64,000 bases of DNA from Halorubrum sodomense (GTDB lineage: Archaea > Halobacteriota > Halobacteria > Halobacteriales > Haloferacaceae), in NCBI RefSeq assembly GCF_900111935.1, contig NZ_FOYN01000005.1:86332-150331 (forward strand), in the 5' to 3' direction. Under the pieces are notes generated by a model. That model was given only the letters and a program-made list of their open reading frames with translations, made no database searches and was not told the origin of the DNA. This document shows positions 7,821 through 15,694 of the stretch, in pieces. Made by a program: the position numbers and the translations under genes. Numbering within the stretch: the first letter of the stretch is position 1; each line of letters opens with the position of its first letter.

Positions 7821-8272
7821 CAGGCGGCTCTGTTTCCAAGCAATTCCCGGGTGTTCACGCGATTCGCGAACGGCTCGGCTGTGCGGCGGCGCGTGCCTGC
7901 GAGCGGTCGCTCCGACGACCGCGAGACGGCACGCGCGAGGAAGTGGTGAGCGCTCCGAGAGCGCGAACCGCGAGGCTGGGGAGGCGTGAGGTGCGGTGCG
8001 GTTGCGGTCGAGTGGGACTTCGGCGGCGTTCACCGTCGATTCGTCAGAAGCCACTCATAAACGAACGGTTGAGACTTCAGAGGTGTTCTCCGCGATGGCG
8101 AGAGTGGTTACGTATAAACAGCAGCTGAATTTCCGAAGTCGATCCAGCCAGATCGGTGACGACGCGGCCGCTCGGGCCGCCGTCGGACGAGCGAACTCGC
8201 CCTGGCCCAGTTATTTATAAATAACACACCTGCCCGCCGTTTCGGAGGCGGCGTCGACTCGGCCGGACCCGT
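7821..8272. repeat. Non-coding interval carrying a copy of a dispersed repeat
   Basis: No credible gene is seen; the ORF at 7996-8220 is poor. Bases 7946-7997 match 15214-15265 at 50 of 52 positions. Upstream parts also resemble each other (GCCTGCGAGCGG, then a C/G-rich hairpin). Further TATA-like TATAAAC strings occur near 8056 and 8113. The interval ends in a perfect 16-base palindrome at 8210-8225. This may be a non-autonomous mobile element or a structured RNA. Confidence 0.6.
8210..8225. promoter_or_regulatory. 16-base perfect palindrome of TATA-box composition
   Basis: GTTATTTATAAATAAC is perfectly self-complementary. It stands in a GC-rich neighbourhood at the right border of the repeat-bearing interval. 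It could serve as a bidirectional TATA element or a protein-binding site. A related AT string, AGTATTTAAATAACC, lies near the left edge of the second repeat interval at about 15105-15119. Confidence 0.5.
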
Positions 8273-8416
8273 TCACAATCCGATGATGTCGTCGAGTTCG
8301 ACGTCGCTCACGCGGCCGCCGCACACCGCGCACTCCGCCACGTCACGGGGACCGGCCCCGCCTTCCATGTGAAGGTTGCCGCACTCGGTACACACTTCGA
8401 ATTCAGCGTCGAGCAT
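8273..8416 (-). CDS. Small zinc-ribbon protein (haloarchaeal microprotein)
   Basis: The 47-residue form starting MLDAEFEVCTECG is preferred over a longer form from 8521, whose extra residues are not protein-like. Two CxxC knuckles (CTECG and CAVCG) spaced 19 residues apart fit a single zinc ribbon. Small two-CxxC proteins are abundant in haloarchaea and often regulatory. The specific role here is unknown. Confidence 0.7.
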   Translation of the reverse strand: MLDAEFEVCTECGNLHMEGGAGPRDVAECAVCGGRVSDVELDDIIGL

Positions 8417-8548
8417 GGGGGCGGGGGTTTTTCGAATCCGCCGTATATGTCTTGTGTCGGAGACGGCTGACTGTGCCGGGGGCGGTCGACCGCCGGGGCG
8501 TCGACCAGTGACGCTATCCATTTCCGCGTCGCGGCCGAAGCGGCGGTG

Positions 8549-10474
8549 ATGACCGACGACACCGGCGACGACGCCGGCGATGACTCCGGAGGCGACGCTC
8601 CCGACGACGACGCGACGCCCGACCCCGACAGCTCCGACGACGATCTCTCCTTAGACCGCTTCCACGAGGCGCTCGAAGCCGAGGAGCGCCCGGTCGCGAC
8701 CGCGAGCGAGGTCGCCCGGCGACTCGGCACGACGCAGGCCGCGGCCCGCGACGCGCTCGCCGCGCTCGTCGACCGCGGCGACGTGGACCGGCTCGACGTC
8801 GAGGCCGACCCCGTCGTCTTCTACCCGCGCGACTGGGGCGCGCTGGCGAGCCGCGAGCGCGTCGTGGCCTTCCCGAAGCGCCGCGAGATCGTCGTCGACC
8901 GCCCGACGCAGTACACCCGGGCGCGGCTCTCGCAGTTCGCGCAGCTCGTCGACACCACCGGCACCGAGCCGGGGACCCGCGGGTACCTCTACCGGATCCG
9001 GCAGGAGGACGTGTGGGCCGCGCCGTTCGACGACGCCGGCGCGCTCGTCGACGCGCTCCGCTCGGTGCTGCCGCGGCGGTTCGAGCACCTCGAGGAGTGG
9101 GTGCGCGACCAGTGGCGCCGCGCGCACCGGTTCCGGCTGTACACCCACGCGGACGGCTACGTGGTGCTCGAGGCCGCCTCGGAGAACCTGATGGGCAACG
9201 TCGCCGACCAGCACCTCGACGACGACCACCTCCGCGCGCCCATCTCGGACACCGAGGCGTGGGTCAACGAGGACGCCGTCGCCGCGGTGAAGCGCGCGCT
9301 CTACGACGCGGGCTACCCCGTCGAGGACGACCGCGACCTTGAGACCGGCGACCCGGTCGAGATCGACCTCACCACCGACCTCCGCGAGTACCAGGCGACC
9401 TGGGTCGAGACGTTCCTCGACCGCAAGTCGGGCGTGTACGTCGGGCCGCCCGGGTCCGGCAAGACCGTCGCCGCGATCGCGACGATCGCGGGCGTGGGCG
9501 GCGAGACCCTCATCCTGGTCCCCTCCCGCGAACTCGCTGACCAGTGGCGCGAGGAACTGCTCGACCACTCCACGATAGACCCCGCGGACGTCGGACTGTA
9601 TCACGGGGGCACGAAGGACGTCCGCCCCGTCACGATCGCGACCTACCAGATCGCCGGGATGGACCGCCACCGGAGCCTCTTCGACTCCCGAGAGTGGGGA
9701 CTGATCTGCTTCGACGAGGTGCACCACGTCACCGCTCCCGTCTACTCTCGGACGGCCGAGTTCCAGAGCCGACACCGGCTCGGGCTCTCCGCGACGCCCG
9801 TCAGCGAGACCGGGAGCGAGGAAGACGTCTACACTCTGATCGGCCAGCCGATCGGCGCCGACTGGGATTCCCTCTTCGAGGCGGGCTTCGTCCAGGAGCC
9901 GGAAGTGGAGATCCGCTACGTCCCGTGGCGCGACGAGACGGCCCGCAACGAGTACGCCGCCGCGGACGGCCGGGAGCGCAGACGGCTCGCGGCCGAGAAC
10001 CCCGCGAAGGTCGAGGAGATCCGCTACCTGCTCGCCGCCCACCGCGAGAAGAAGGCGCTCGTCTTCGTCGAGTACCTCGACCACGGCGACGCGATCGCCG
10101 ACGCGCTCGAGGCCCCCTTCATCAGCGGCGAGACGCCCCACCACGAGCGGGCGGAGCTGTTCCGCCGGTTCCGGGCCGAGGACAGCAGCACTGACGGTAC
10201 CGACGGCGACGGCCTCGACGTCCTCGTCGTCTCCCGGGTCGGCGACGAGGGGATCGACCTCCCGAACGCCGAGCTCGCCGTCGTCGCGAGCGGGCTGGGC
10301 GGGTCCCGCCGACAGGGATCGCAGCGCGCCGGTCGCACGATGCGGCCGACCGGCTCGGCGCTCGTCTACGTCCTCGCGACGCGCGGGTCGAGCGAGGAGG
10401 AGTTCGCCCAGCGCCAGATGCGCCACCTCGGTCGGAAGGGCGTCCGCGTCCGCGAGACGAACGTGGCGGAGTAG
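8549..10474 (+). CDS. XPB/Rad25-like superfamily 2 DNA helicase
   Basis: The 641-residue protein begins with an acidic tail. A winged-helix segment follows (VATASEVARRLGTTQAAARDAL, about residues 50-75), then a domain of about 190 residues before the helicase core. Motif I is VGPPGSGKTVAA (about 299-310), motif II is CFDEVHH (DEVH, about 387-393), motif III is LSATP, and motifs V-VI lie in VVSRVGDEGIDL and GSQRAGRTMRP. Order and motifs fit XPB/Rad25, used in repair or promoter opening. GTG at 8546 is an alternative start one codon earlier. It is likely transcribed alone. Confidence 0.85.
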   Translation: MTDDTGDDAGDDSGGDAPDDDATPDPDSSDDDLSLDRFHEALEAEERPVATASEVARRLGTTQAAARDALAALVDRGDVDRLDVEADPVVFYPRDWGALASRERVVAFPKRREIVVDRPTQYTRARLSQFAQLVDTTGTEPGTRGYLYRIRQEDVWAAPFDDAGALVDALRSVLPRRFEHLEEWVRDQWRRAHRFRLYTHADGYVVLEAASENLMGNVADQHLDDDHLRAPISDTEAWVNEDAVAAVKRALYDAGYPVEDDRDLETGDPVEIDLTTDLREYQATWVETFLDRKSGVYVGPPGSGKTVAAIATIAGVGGETLILVPSRELADQWREELLDHSTIDPADVGLYHGGTKDVRPVTIATYQIAGMDRHRSLFDSREWGLICFDEVHHVTAPVYSRTAEFQSRHRLGLSATPVSETGSEEDVYTLIGQPIGADWDSLFEAGFVQEPEVEIRYVPWRDETARNEYAAADGRERRRLAAENPAKVEEIRYLLAAHREKKALVFVEYLDHGDAIADALEAPFISGETPHHERAELFRRFRAEDSSTDGTDGDGLDVLVVSRVGDEGIDLPNAELAVVASGLGGSRRQGSQRAGRTMRPTGSALVYVLATRGSSEEEFAQRQMRHLGRKGVRVRETNVAE

Positions 10475-10526
10475 CCCGCGACGCGGTGCCCTCGGCCCGC
10501 GGCGTGAGTCGACCCGGGTCGCCCGG

Positions 10527-11081
10527 TCAGAGCGAGTCCGTCAGGCGCTCGGCCGCCGCTTCGATCTCCCCCTCGTTCTGGACGAACCGAACGGGCGCGT
10601 TCCGGTCCCTCGCGTACTGGAGCGCCGCGGAGCGGTTGAGGTCCTGCTCGAAGTCGATCTGACGTTCGGTGACTCCGTCGAGGTCGCGGTCGCTCTCTCG
10701 CCGCCGTTCGAGGATCGTCGCCGGCTCCGCCTCCACGAGGACGAACGCGTCCGGCGAGACGTCCTGAAGCACTTCGACCGGGAGCCCCTGGACGTAGCCG
10801 GTCTGCGTTTCGACCGCGAGGTGCGTCGAGAGGATCACGTTCGTCGTCTCCGCCTCCTCGGCGACGAACTCGCCCGCGCGACGCTGGAGGCGACGCGTCT
10901 CGGTCTGCGAGAGCGTGCCGAGTTGGGCCCGCTCGGTCGTGATGCCCATCGTCGCCGCCTGTTCGAGCATCACGTCCCCGAAGTTGATCAGCTTGTACCC
11001 GTCTCCGAGTCCGCGTCGGACCGCCTGGCAGACGCTCGAGAGACCGACGCCGTTGACTCCCGACACGAGCGTGACGGACAT
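10527..11081 (-). CDS. adkA: Archaeal-type adenylate kinase
   Basis: The 184-residue protein resembles the archaeal AdkA family. It has an N-terminal nucleotide-binding loop, GVNGVGLSSV, at about residues 8-17, then a segment INFGDVMLEQA, and an acidic lid-like region. The family converts AMP plus ATP to two ADP. The loop carries Leu where the family often has Ser or Lys, so the P-loop is unusual. Its ATG overlaps the stop of the upstream gene by one base, so both are co-translated. Confidence 0.75.
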   Translation of the reverse strand: MSVTLVSGVNGVGLSSVCQAVRRGLGDGYKLINFGDVMLEQAATMGITTERAQLGTLSQTETRRLQRRAGEFVAEEAETTNVILSTHLAVETQTGYVQGLPVEVLQDVSPDAFVLVEAEPATILERRRESDRDLDGVTERQIDFEQDLNRSAALQYARDRNAPVRFVQNEGEIEAAAERLTDSL

Positions 11082-11365
11082 CAGAAGCTCACCTCGTTCT
11101 CCTCGTCTCCCGGTATTCCGCCGCGGTCGTCGTAGTACCGGCGGCCGATGAACTGGGCGCCGACGAGCAGCATCAGCGTGTCGTAGAGGTCGTCCGCCGA
11201 GTCGAACGTCTCGACGTCCGATCGATCGATGACCGCCCGGATCGTCGTGGACTCCCCGTCCGGCGGCGACAGCTCCGTGTCACCGACCGTCTCCAGCACC
11301 TCGTCTCGGGGCGCCGGAAACTGTAGCTTCCTCGCGAACAGGTCACGAGTTTCTGGTAAGCGCAT
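11081..11365 (-). CDS. Small conserved haloarchaeal protein in the adkA operon
   Basis: The 94-residue form starts MRLPETRDLFARKL at 11365; an ATG three codons earlier is possible. The mixed helix/strand sequence includes QFPAPRDEVLETVG and ends in an acidic tail. It looks like one of the short haloarchaeal domain families, perhaps DUF5789, though this is from memory of the motif only. Its stop overlaps the adkA start, so it is the first gene of that operon. Function is unknown. Confidence 0.65.
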   Translation of the reverse strand: MRLPETRDLFARKLQFPAPRDEVLETVGDTELSPPDGESTTIRAVIDRSDVETFDSADDLYDTLMLLVGAQFIGRRYYDDRGGIPGDEENEVSF

Positions 11366-11528
11366 ACATACCATATGTCAGCGCACGCGAGCATAAGTGT
11401 ACGTGTGACCGGAGACGTCGCCGCGCCTCCGAGGCGTTCCCCCGACCGCGCCCCGCCGGGTCCCCGCCGACCGCTCGCGGCCCGTCGGCGGGCGAAGCTT
11501 TCAACACCCGCTCCGGCGACTTCGCGAC

Positions 11529-13253
11529 ATGGACGCCGACGAGCCTTCGCCCGCCGCCGACAGGGACGCCGAGCCCCCGACCGTCGCGGAGGCGGTCGTC
11601 GACGCCATGCTCGACCGCGGCGTCGACACCGTCTTCGGCATCCCCGGAAAGCAGACCCTCCCGCTGAACCGGGCGCTCGCCGACCGCGACGCGCGGTTCG
11701 TCGTCGCCCGCCACGAGACCGCCGTCCCCCATCAGGCGTGGGGGTACGCCGAGACGAGCGCGCCGGGCGCGATGGCCGCCACCTGCGTCGTCCCCGGCCC
11801 GGGCGACACGAACGCGATGAACGGGCTGAAGAACGCCCTGAACGACTGCGTCCCTCTCCTCCACCTCGCCGTCGAGACGGAGCGCTCAGTTCGCGGCGGC
11901 GACGGCATCCACGAGACGCCCCCGGAGACGTACGACACGGTCGTCAAGGAGAACGTCCTCGTGGACTCGCCCGCGGGCGCGGTCCCCGCGGTCGCCGAGG
12001 CGATCCGGACCGCCCGCGAACACCCGCAGGGCCCGGTCCGCGTCGGGATCCCGAAGGACGTCCTCGCGGGCCGCACGCCCCAGCCGGCGGTGGGCGACTG
12101 CGGCCCCTCGCCACCGCCGGCTCCGCCCGCGGAGGCGGTCGCAGAGGCCGCCGACCTCTTGACCGACGCGACGGCGCCCGTCGTCCTCGCCGGCGGCGGC
12201 GTCAGGCGATCGGACGCGAGCGACGCGCTCCGAGCGGTCGCCGAGGCGCTGGACGCGCCGGTCGTGACGACGTACAAGGGCAAGGGGACGCTCCCGGAGA
12301 CGCACCCCCTGTCGGCGGGCGTCCTCTGTGGCGGGGCGAGCGCGGAGCTCCGCGACCTCCTCGCGGACGCCGACGCGGGGCTCGTCGTCGGTTCCGACCT
12401 CGACGCGGTCGCGACCGCCTCGTGGTCCGTCGCGATGCCGGAGACGCTGATCCACGTCACGCTCGACGGCGACGACGTGGGGTTCGGCTACGAGACGGAC
12501 CTCGGCGTCGTCGCCGACGCCGACCGCTTCCTGCGCGCGCTCGACGAGGAATTCGCCGACGAGCGCGCGCCGCCTCGCGACCGCGACGGCGCCGAGCGCG
12601 CCGAGGCGGTCCGCGCGGCCGACCGCGACCGGTTCGCGGCGCTCTCCGAGGACCGGGACCGCGACGACCGCCCGCTCCGCTCGGTCGAAGCCCTCTCCGC
12701 GGTGCGCGACGCGGTCCCCGAGGAGGCGGTCGTCACCGCCGACGCCGGCGGGTTCCGGCTGTGGACGCTCGTCTCGTTCCCCGCGTCCGGGCCGCGCTCG
12801 TACGTCAACCCGGGCTCGTGGGCGACGATGGGCACCGGGGTCCCGTCCGCGATCGGCGCCAAGCTGGCGAACCCCGACCGCGACGCCGTCGCGCTCACCG
12901 GCGACGGGGGGCTCATGATGTGCGTTCACGAACTTCACACGCTTGCGAGCGAGGGGATAGACGTCACCGTCGTCGCGCTCAACAACGACGACTACGCGAT
13001 CATCAGCGAGGAGGCGTCGCGCTCGTACGACTTCTCCGAGGGGGCCTACGGCTGGGGGGAGACCGGTCTCGACCTCGTCGCGGTCGCGTCGGGTATGGGC
13101 CTGCCGGCCGAGCGCGTCCGCGAGCGCGACGCGGTGGGTGACGCCGTCGAGCGCGCTCGGACTCGGGACGGGCCCGCGCTCGTCGAGGTCGTCACCGACC
13201 CGAACGAGCCGCAGGCGAGCGAGTGGATGACGGGACCCCGACCCGGGGAGTGA
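11529..13253 (+). CDS. Thiamine-pyrophosphate-dependent enzyme (acetolactate synthase-like)
   Basis: The 574-residue protein has the three-domain layout of the family: an N-terminal Pyr domain with the cofactor-activating glutamate in ARHETAVPHQ (Glu at about 62), a central domain (about 200-330) and a C-terminal PP domain. The PP domain carries the TPP/Mg motif GDGGLMMC (about 457) ending in LNNDDYAI. Acetolactate synthase, sulfopyruvate/phenylpyruvate-type decarboxylase and glyoxylate carboligase share this layout. No small regulatory subunit gene is adjacent, so a biosynthetic IlvB role is not assured. Confidence 0.85.
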   Translation: MDADEPSPAADRDAEPPTVAEAVVDAMLDRGVDTVFGIPGKQTLPLNRALADRDARFVVARHETAVPHQAWGYAETSAPGAMAATCVVPGPGDTNAMNGLKNALNDCVPLLHLAVETERSVRGGDGIHETPPETYDTVVKENVLVDSPAGAVPAVAEAIRTAREHPQGPVRVGIPKDVLAGRTPQPAVGDCGPSPPPAPPAEAVAEAADLLTDATAPVVLAGGGVRRSDASDALRAVAEALDAPVVTTYKGKGTLPETHPLSAGVLCGGASAELRDLLADADAGLVVGSDLDAVATASWSVAMPETLIHVTLDGDDVGFGYETDLGVVADADRFLRALDEEFADERAPPRDRDGAERAEAVRAADRDRFAALSEDRDRDDRPLRSVEALSAVRDAVPEEAVVTADAGGFRLWTLVSFPASGPRSYVNPGSWATMGTGVPSAIGAKLANPDRDAVALTGDGGLMMCVHELHTLASEGIDVTVVALNNDDYAIISEEASRSYDFSEGAYGWGETGLDLVAVASGMGLPAERVRERDAVGDAVERARTRDGPALVEVVTDPNEPQASEWMTGPRPGE

Positions 13254-13325
13254 CCGCTCCGTTTCACATCGAGCGTTTCCGAGATCTGAAGCGATCTATA
13301 TGTGGGCCCGACGCCGAGTGCGCGT

Positions 13326-13838
13326 ATGCGAAACCCGTGGGTTCACGACGACGTCCCGGACGATCCCGGAAGGGGCTACGACGGTCCAGTCCGGCTGTTG
13401 GCGGCGTTCATTTGGGGGTTGTTGGCCCTCTCCGTCGGCGGCTTCGTCCTGCTCTCCGGCGCGGGCGTCGTCGACCTCGCCGACGGCGGCTCGCTCGGCG
13501 AGGTCGTGACCGGAGTCGTCGCCGCGCTCGCGGTGGCGTTGGCGCTCCCCGTCCTCTTGAAGCTGCTCGCGATATCGCGCGCGCTCGCCGCCCTTGCGTT
13601 CCTCGTCACGGGCGCGTCCGTCGGTCGGTTCGTCCTCGCTCGCGAACCGGAGCGGTTCCGGGCGCTCCTCGACGCGCGCGACGGGCTGGCCGAGAACGCG
13701 GGCGCGCTCGGTGACCTCTTCGACGTCGTCGACTCGCTGTCGCCCGCGATGACCGACGGCGCGACGGCGGTCGTCGGCGGCGCGACGGCGGTCGTCGACG
13801 GCGCGATCGCCGCCGTCATCGCCTTCCCGGCCGCGTGA
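13326..13838 (+). CDS. Hypothetical membrane protein
   Basis: The 170-residue form begins MRNPWVHDDVPDDP; ATG 13326 is preferred over 13302. There are three or four hydrophobic segments: about residues 24-43, 56-74, 78-100 and near the C-terminus. A soluble stretch lies between them, with a short repeat DGATAVVGGATAVVDGAI near the end. No family is recognised. Confidence 0.65.
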   Translation: MRNPWVHDDVPDDPGRGYDGPVRLLAAFIWGLLALSVGGFVLLSGAGVVDLADGGSLGEVVTGVVAALAVALALPVLLKLLAISRALAALAFLVTGASVGRFVLAREPERFRALLDARDGLAENAGALGDLFDVVDSLSPAMTDGATAVVGGATAVVDGAIAAVIAFPAA

Positions 13839-13925
13839 TACGGTCGTTCCGGGGGGCGAACTGTCGCTTTCGCGGCGCGCGCGACGGGACGTGAGCCTTA
13901 ACAACTCCCGTTGTGAATCCCGTCC

Positions 13926-14990
13926 ATGACGCATCCGAACGACGTCGCCGTCGGGATCGTCGGCCTCGGCGGTATCGGGTCCCACCACGCGACGAAGCTC
14001 ACCGAGCGCGGCGCGAACCTCGTCGGCGGGATGGACATCGACGCGGACGCCCGAGAGCGGTTCCACGAGGAGTTCGACCTCCCCGCCTACGAGGAGGAAG
14101 CGGCCCTCTACGAGGCGTGCGACGCCGTGTTGGTTACCACGCCGAACCGCTTCCACGAGGAGTACGCGACCTCGGCGCTTTCGGCCGGGCTCGACGTCCT
14201 CTTAGAGAAGCCGCTGGCGCACTCGCTCGAGAGCGCCGAGCGCATCGCGGACGCCGCCCGCGCGGCCGAGGGGTTCTGTATGGTCGGGTTCAACAACCGG
14301 TTCGCGGAGCCGGTCCGGGTGATCAAACACTACCAGGACGAGGGGCGGTTCGGTGAGACCACCCACGTCGAGGCGAACTACGTGCGGCGGCGCGGCGTCC
14401 CCGGTCGCGGGTCGTGGTTCACGTCCGCGGACGTCGCCGGCGGCGGCGCGCTCATCGACATCGGCGTCCACGCGATCGACCTCGCCCTCTACTTCCTCGA
14501 CCACCCCGAGGTCGTGGAGGTCTCGGGCGAGACGCGCTCGGAGTTCGGCGGGCGCGACGACTACGCGTACGTCCACATGTGGGGCGACGACGCCGGCCCC
14601 GAGGGGTTCGACGTCGACGACTCCGCGTCCGCGTTCATCCGCGGCGCGGACGGTTCCACGGTGTCACTGGAGGTCGCGTGGGCGACGAACCGCCCGGCGA
14701 CGGACGAGTTCGTCGTTCGCGGCACCGAGGCGGGCGCGACGTTCGACCGCGGCAGCGGCGACCTCACGGTCCACGAGGCCGCCGTCGGCGGCGGCCACCA
14801 CTTCTCGGACGCGATCGTGGAGACGCGCGACGGCGACGCCCACGCCGCCGAGCAGGCGACCTTCCTCGAGGCGGTCGCCGCGGGCGAGGCGCCCGCGATC
14901 AACACCGTCGAGGAGGGGTTACGCGTCCAGCGCGTCATCGACGCCATCTACCGGTCCTCGGAGACCGGCGCGGCGGTCCGGCTGGACTGA
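13926..14990 (+). CDS. Gfo/Idh/MocA family NAD(P)-dependent oxidoreductase
   Basis: The 354-residue protein has an N-terminal Rossmann fold with GIVGLGGIGSHH (about 9-20), the family signature LLEKPLAHS (about 96-104), and the catalytic-side motif GGGALIDIGVHAIDLALYFL (about 174-193). The family oxidises sugars, inositols and related alcohols. The substrate cannot be told. No sugar transporter or kinase lies nearby, so it may act alone. Confidence 0.88.
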   Translation: MTHPNDVAVGIVGLGGIGSHHATKLTERGANLVGGMDIDADARERFHEEFDLPAYEEEAALYEACDAVLVTTPNRFHEEYATSALSAGLDVLLEKPLAHSLESAERIADAARAAEGFCMVGFNNRFAEPVRVIKHYQDEGRFGETTHVEANYVRRRGVPGRGSWFTSADVAGGGALIDIGVHAIDLALYFLDHPEVVEVSGETRSEFGGRDDYAYVHMWGDDAGPEGFDVDDSASAFIRGADGSTVSLEVAWATNRPATDEFVVRGTEAGATFDRGSGDLTVHEAAVGGGHHFSDAIVETRDGDAHAAEQATFLEAVAAGEAPAINTVEEGLRVQRVIDAIYRSSETGAAVRLD

Positions 14991-15694
14991 GCGGCCCCGT
15001 TGAAACCCTCTACAAGAACCATATTCGGCCCCAGTTCCGTTCAATATAGAGGAAGGGATGAGCGATGGCGGGAGTGAGTATCGCAGATCGGTAGCAGCGA
15101 TATAGTATTTAAATAACCGTGAGCGACGGCGACAACCGCTTATAAATGGCAGGCGGTGGCGCGCCTGCGAGCGGCCGCCACCGGCGGCCGCGAGCTAGCC
15201 CGCGAGGGACGCGGTGAGCGCTCGGAGAGCGCGAACCGCGAGGCTGGGGAGGTGTGAGGTGCGGTCGCTGTGCGGGGCGGGACTCAAAGGGGCAGCCGGG
15301 AGGACGAAGACGCGCGACGCAAGGACCACAGGGAGGGAGCGATAGCGACCGACCGAGGACCACAGCGAGCGCATCGAGTCCTCCCGGCTGGGGCTTTGAA
15401 GCCGTTTGTGGTCGATCCACAGTCAACCATTTATAAGCAAGCGACTGGGGTTTTGGAGACTGGCATCCCAGCAGCGGTGATCACTTATAAACAGCCGACA
15501 ACAACACCACAACTCTCTTTATAAACGACCCCACTCACAACGTACTACACCTACTCCCGGTATCGATCGGGAAGCACCGGTCATCGATCGACTGTTACAG
15601 GTGAGAATCTGTCAGCGACGACGCCCCGACCGTCGGTGACGCCCGCCGCGATGGGAACCTATTCGGTGCTGGGGGCCGTTTCCGCGGACAACTC
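14991..15694. repeat. Structured non-coding repeat element, flanked by inward-facing promoter-like blocks
   Basis: No credible gene is present in these 704 bases. It contains: a 25-base block at 15057-15081 matching the reverse strand of 17779-17803 at 23 of 25 positions; AT-rich TATA-like strings near 15106 and 15141; the 52-base repeat at 15214-15265 shared with 7946-7997; a long hairpin with arms 15281-15304 and 15379-15402; TATA-like strings near 15431, 15486 and 15519; and a 44-base block at 15521-15564 resembling 17753-17796. The symmetric ends suggest a small transposable or RNA-coding element. Confidence 0.6.
15281..15402. ncRNA. Long hairpin, possible structured RNA
   Basis: The left arm 15281-15304 and right arm 15379-15402 are nearly complementary over 24 positions, with a core of 11 G/C-rich pairs (CAGCCGGGAGG against its complement) and CAAAG matching CTTTG. 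The loop is about 74 bases and itself contains CGCGCG and repeated GACCACAG. Whether it is transcribed is unknown. It lies within the repeat element and could equally be a DNA cruciform. Confidence 0.35.

Noticed and set aside
6006..8054. 682-residue open frame on the minus strand
   Set aside because: Overlaps the real nuclease and zinc-finger genes on the plus strand; Arg-rich and repetitive, with no recognisable fold.
7996..8220. 74-residue plus-strand open frame
   Set aside because: Lies in the repeat interval, has no homology-like features, and ends within the TATA-like palindrome.
8651..10426. 591-residue antisense frame over the helicase
   Set aside because: A mirror of the XPB-like gene's codon bias; no family signature.
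15109..15426. 105-residue minus-strand open frame in the repeat element
   Set aside because: Composition (Pro/Arg/Ser runs) does not resemble a protein and it crosses the long hairpin.
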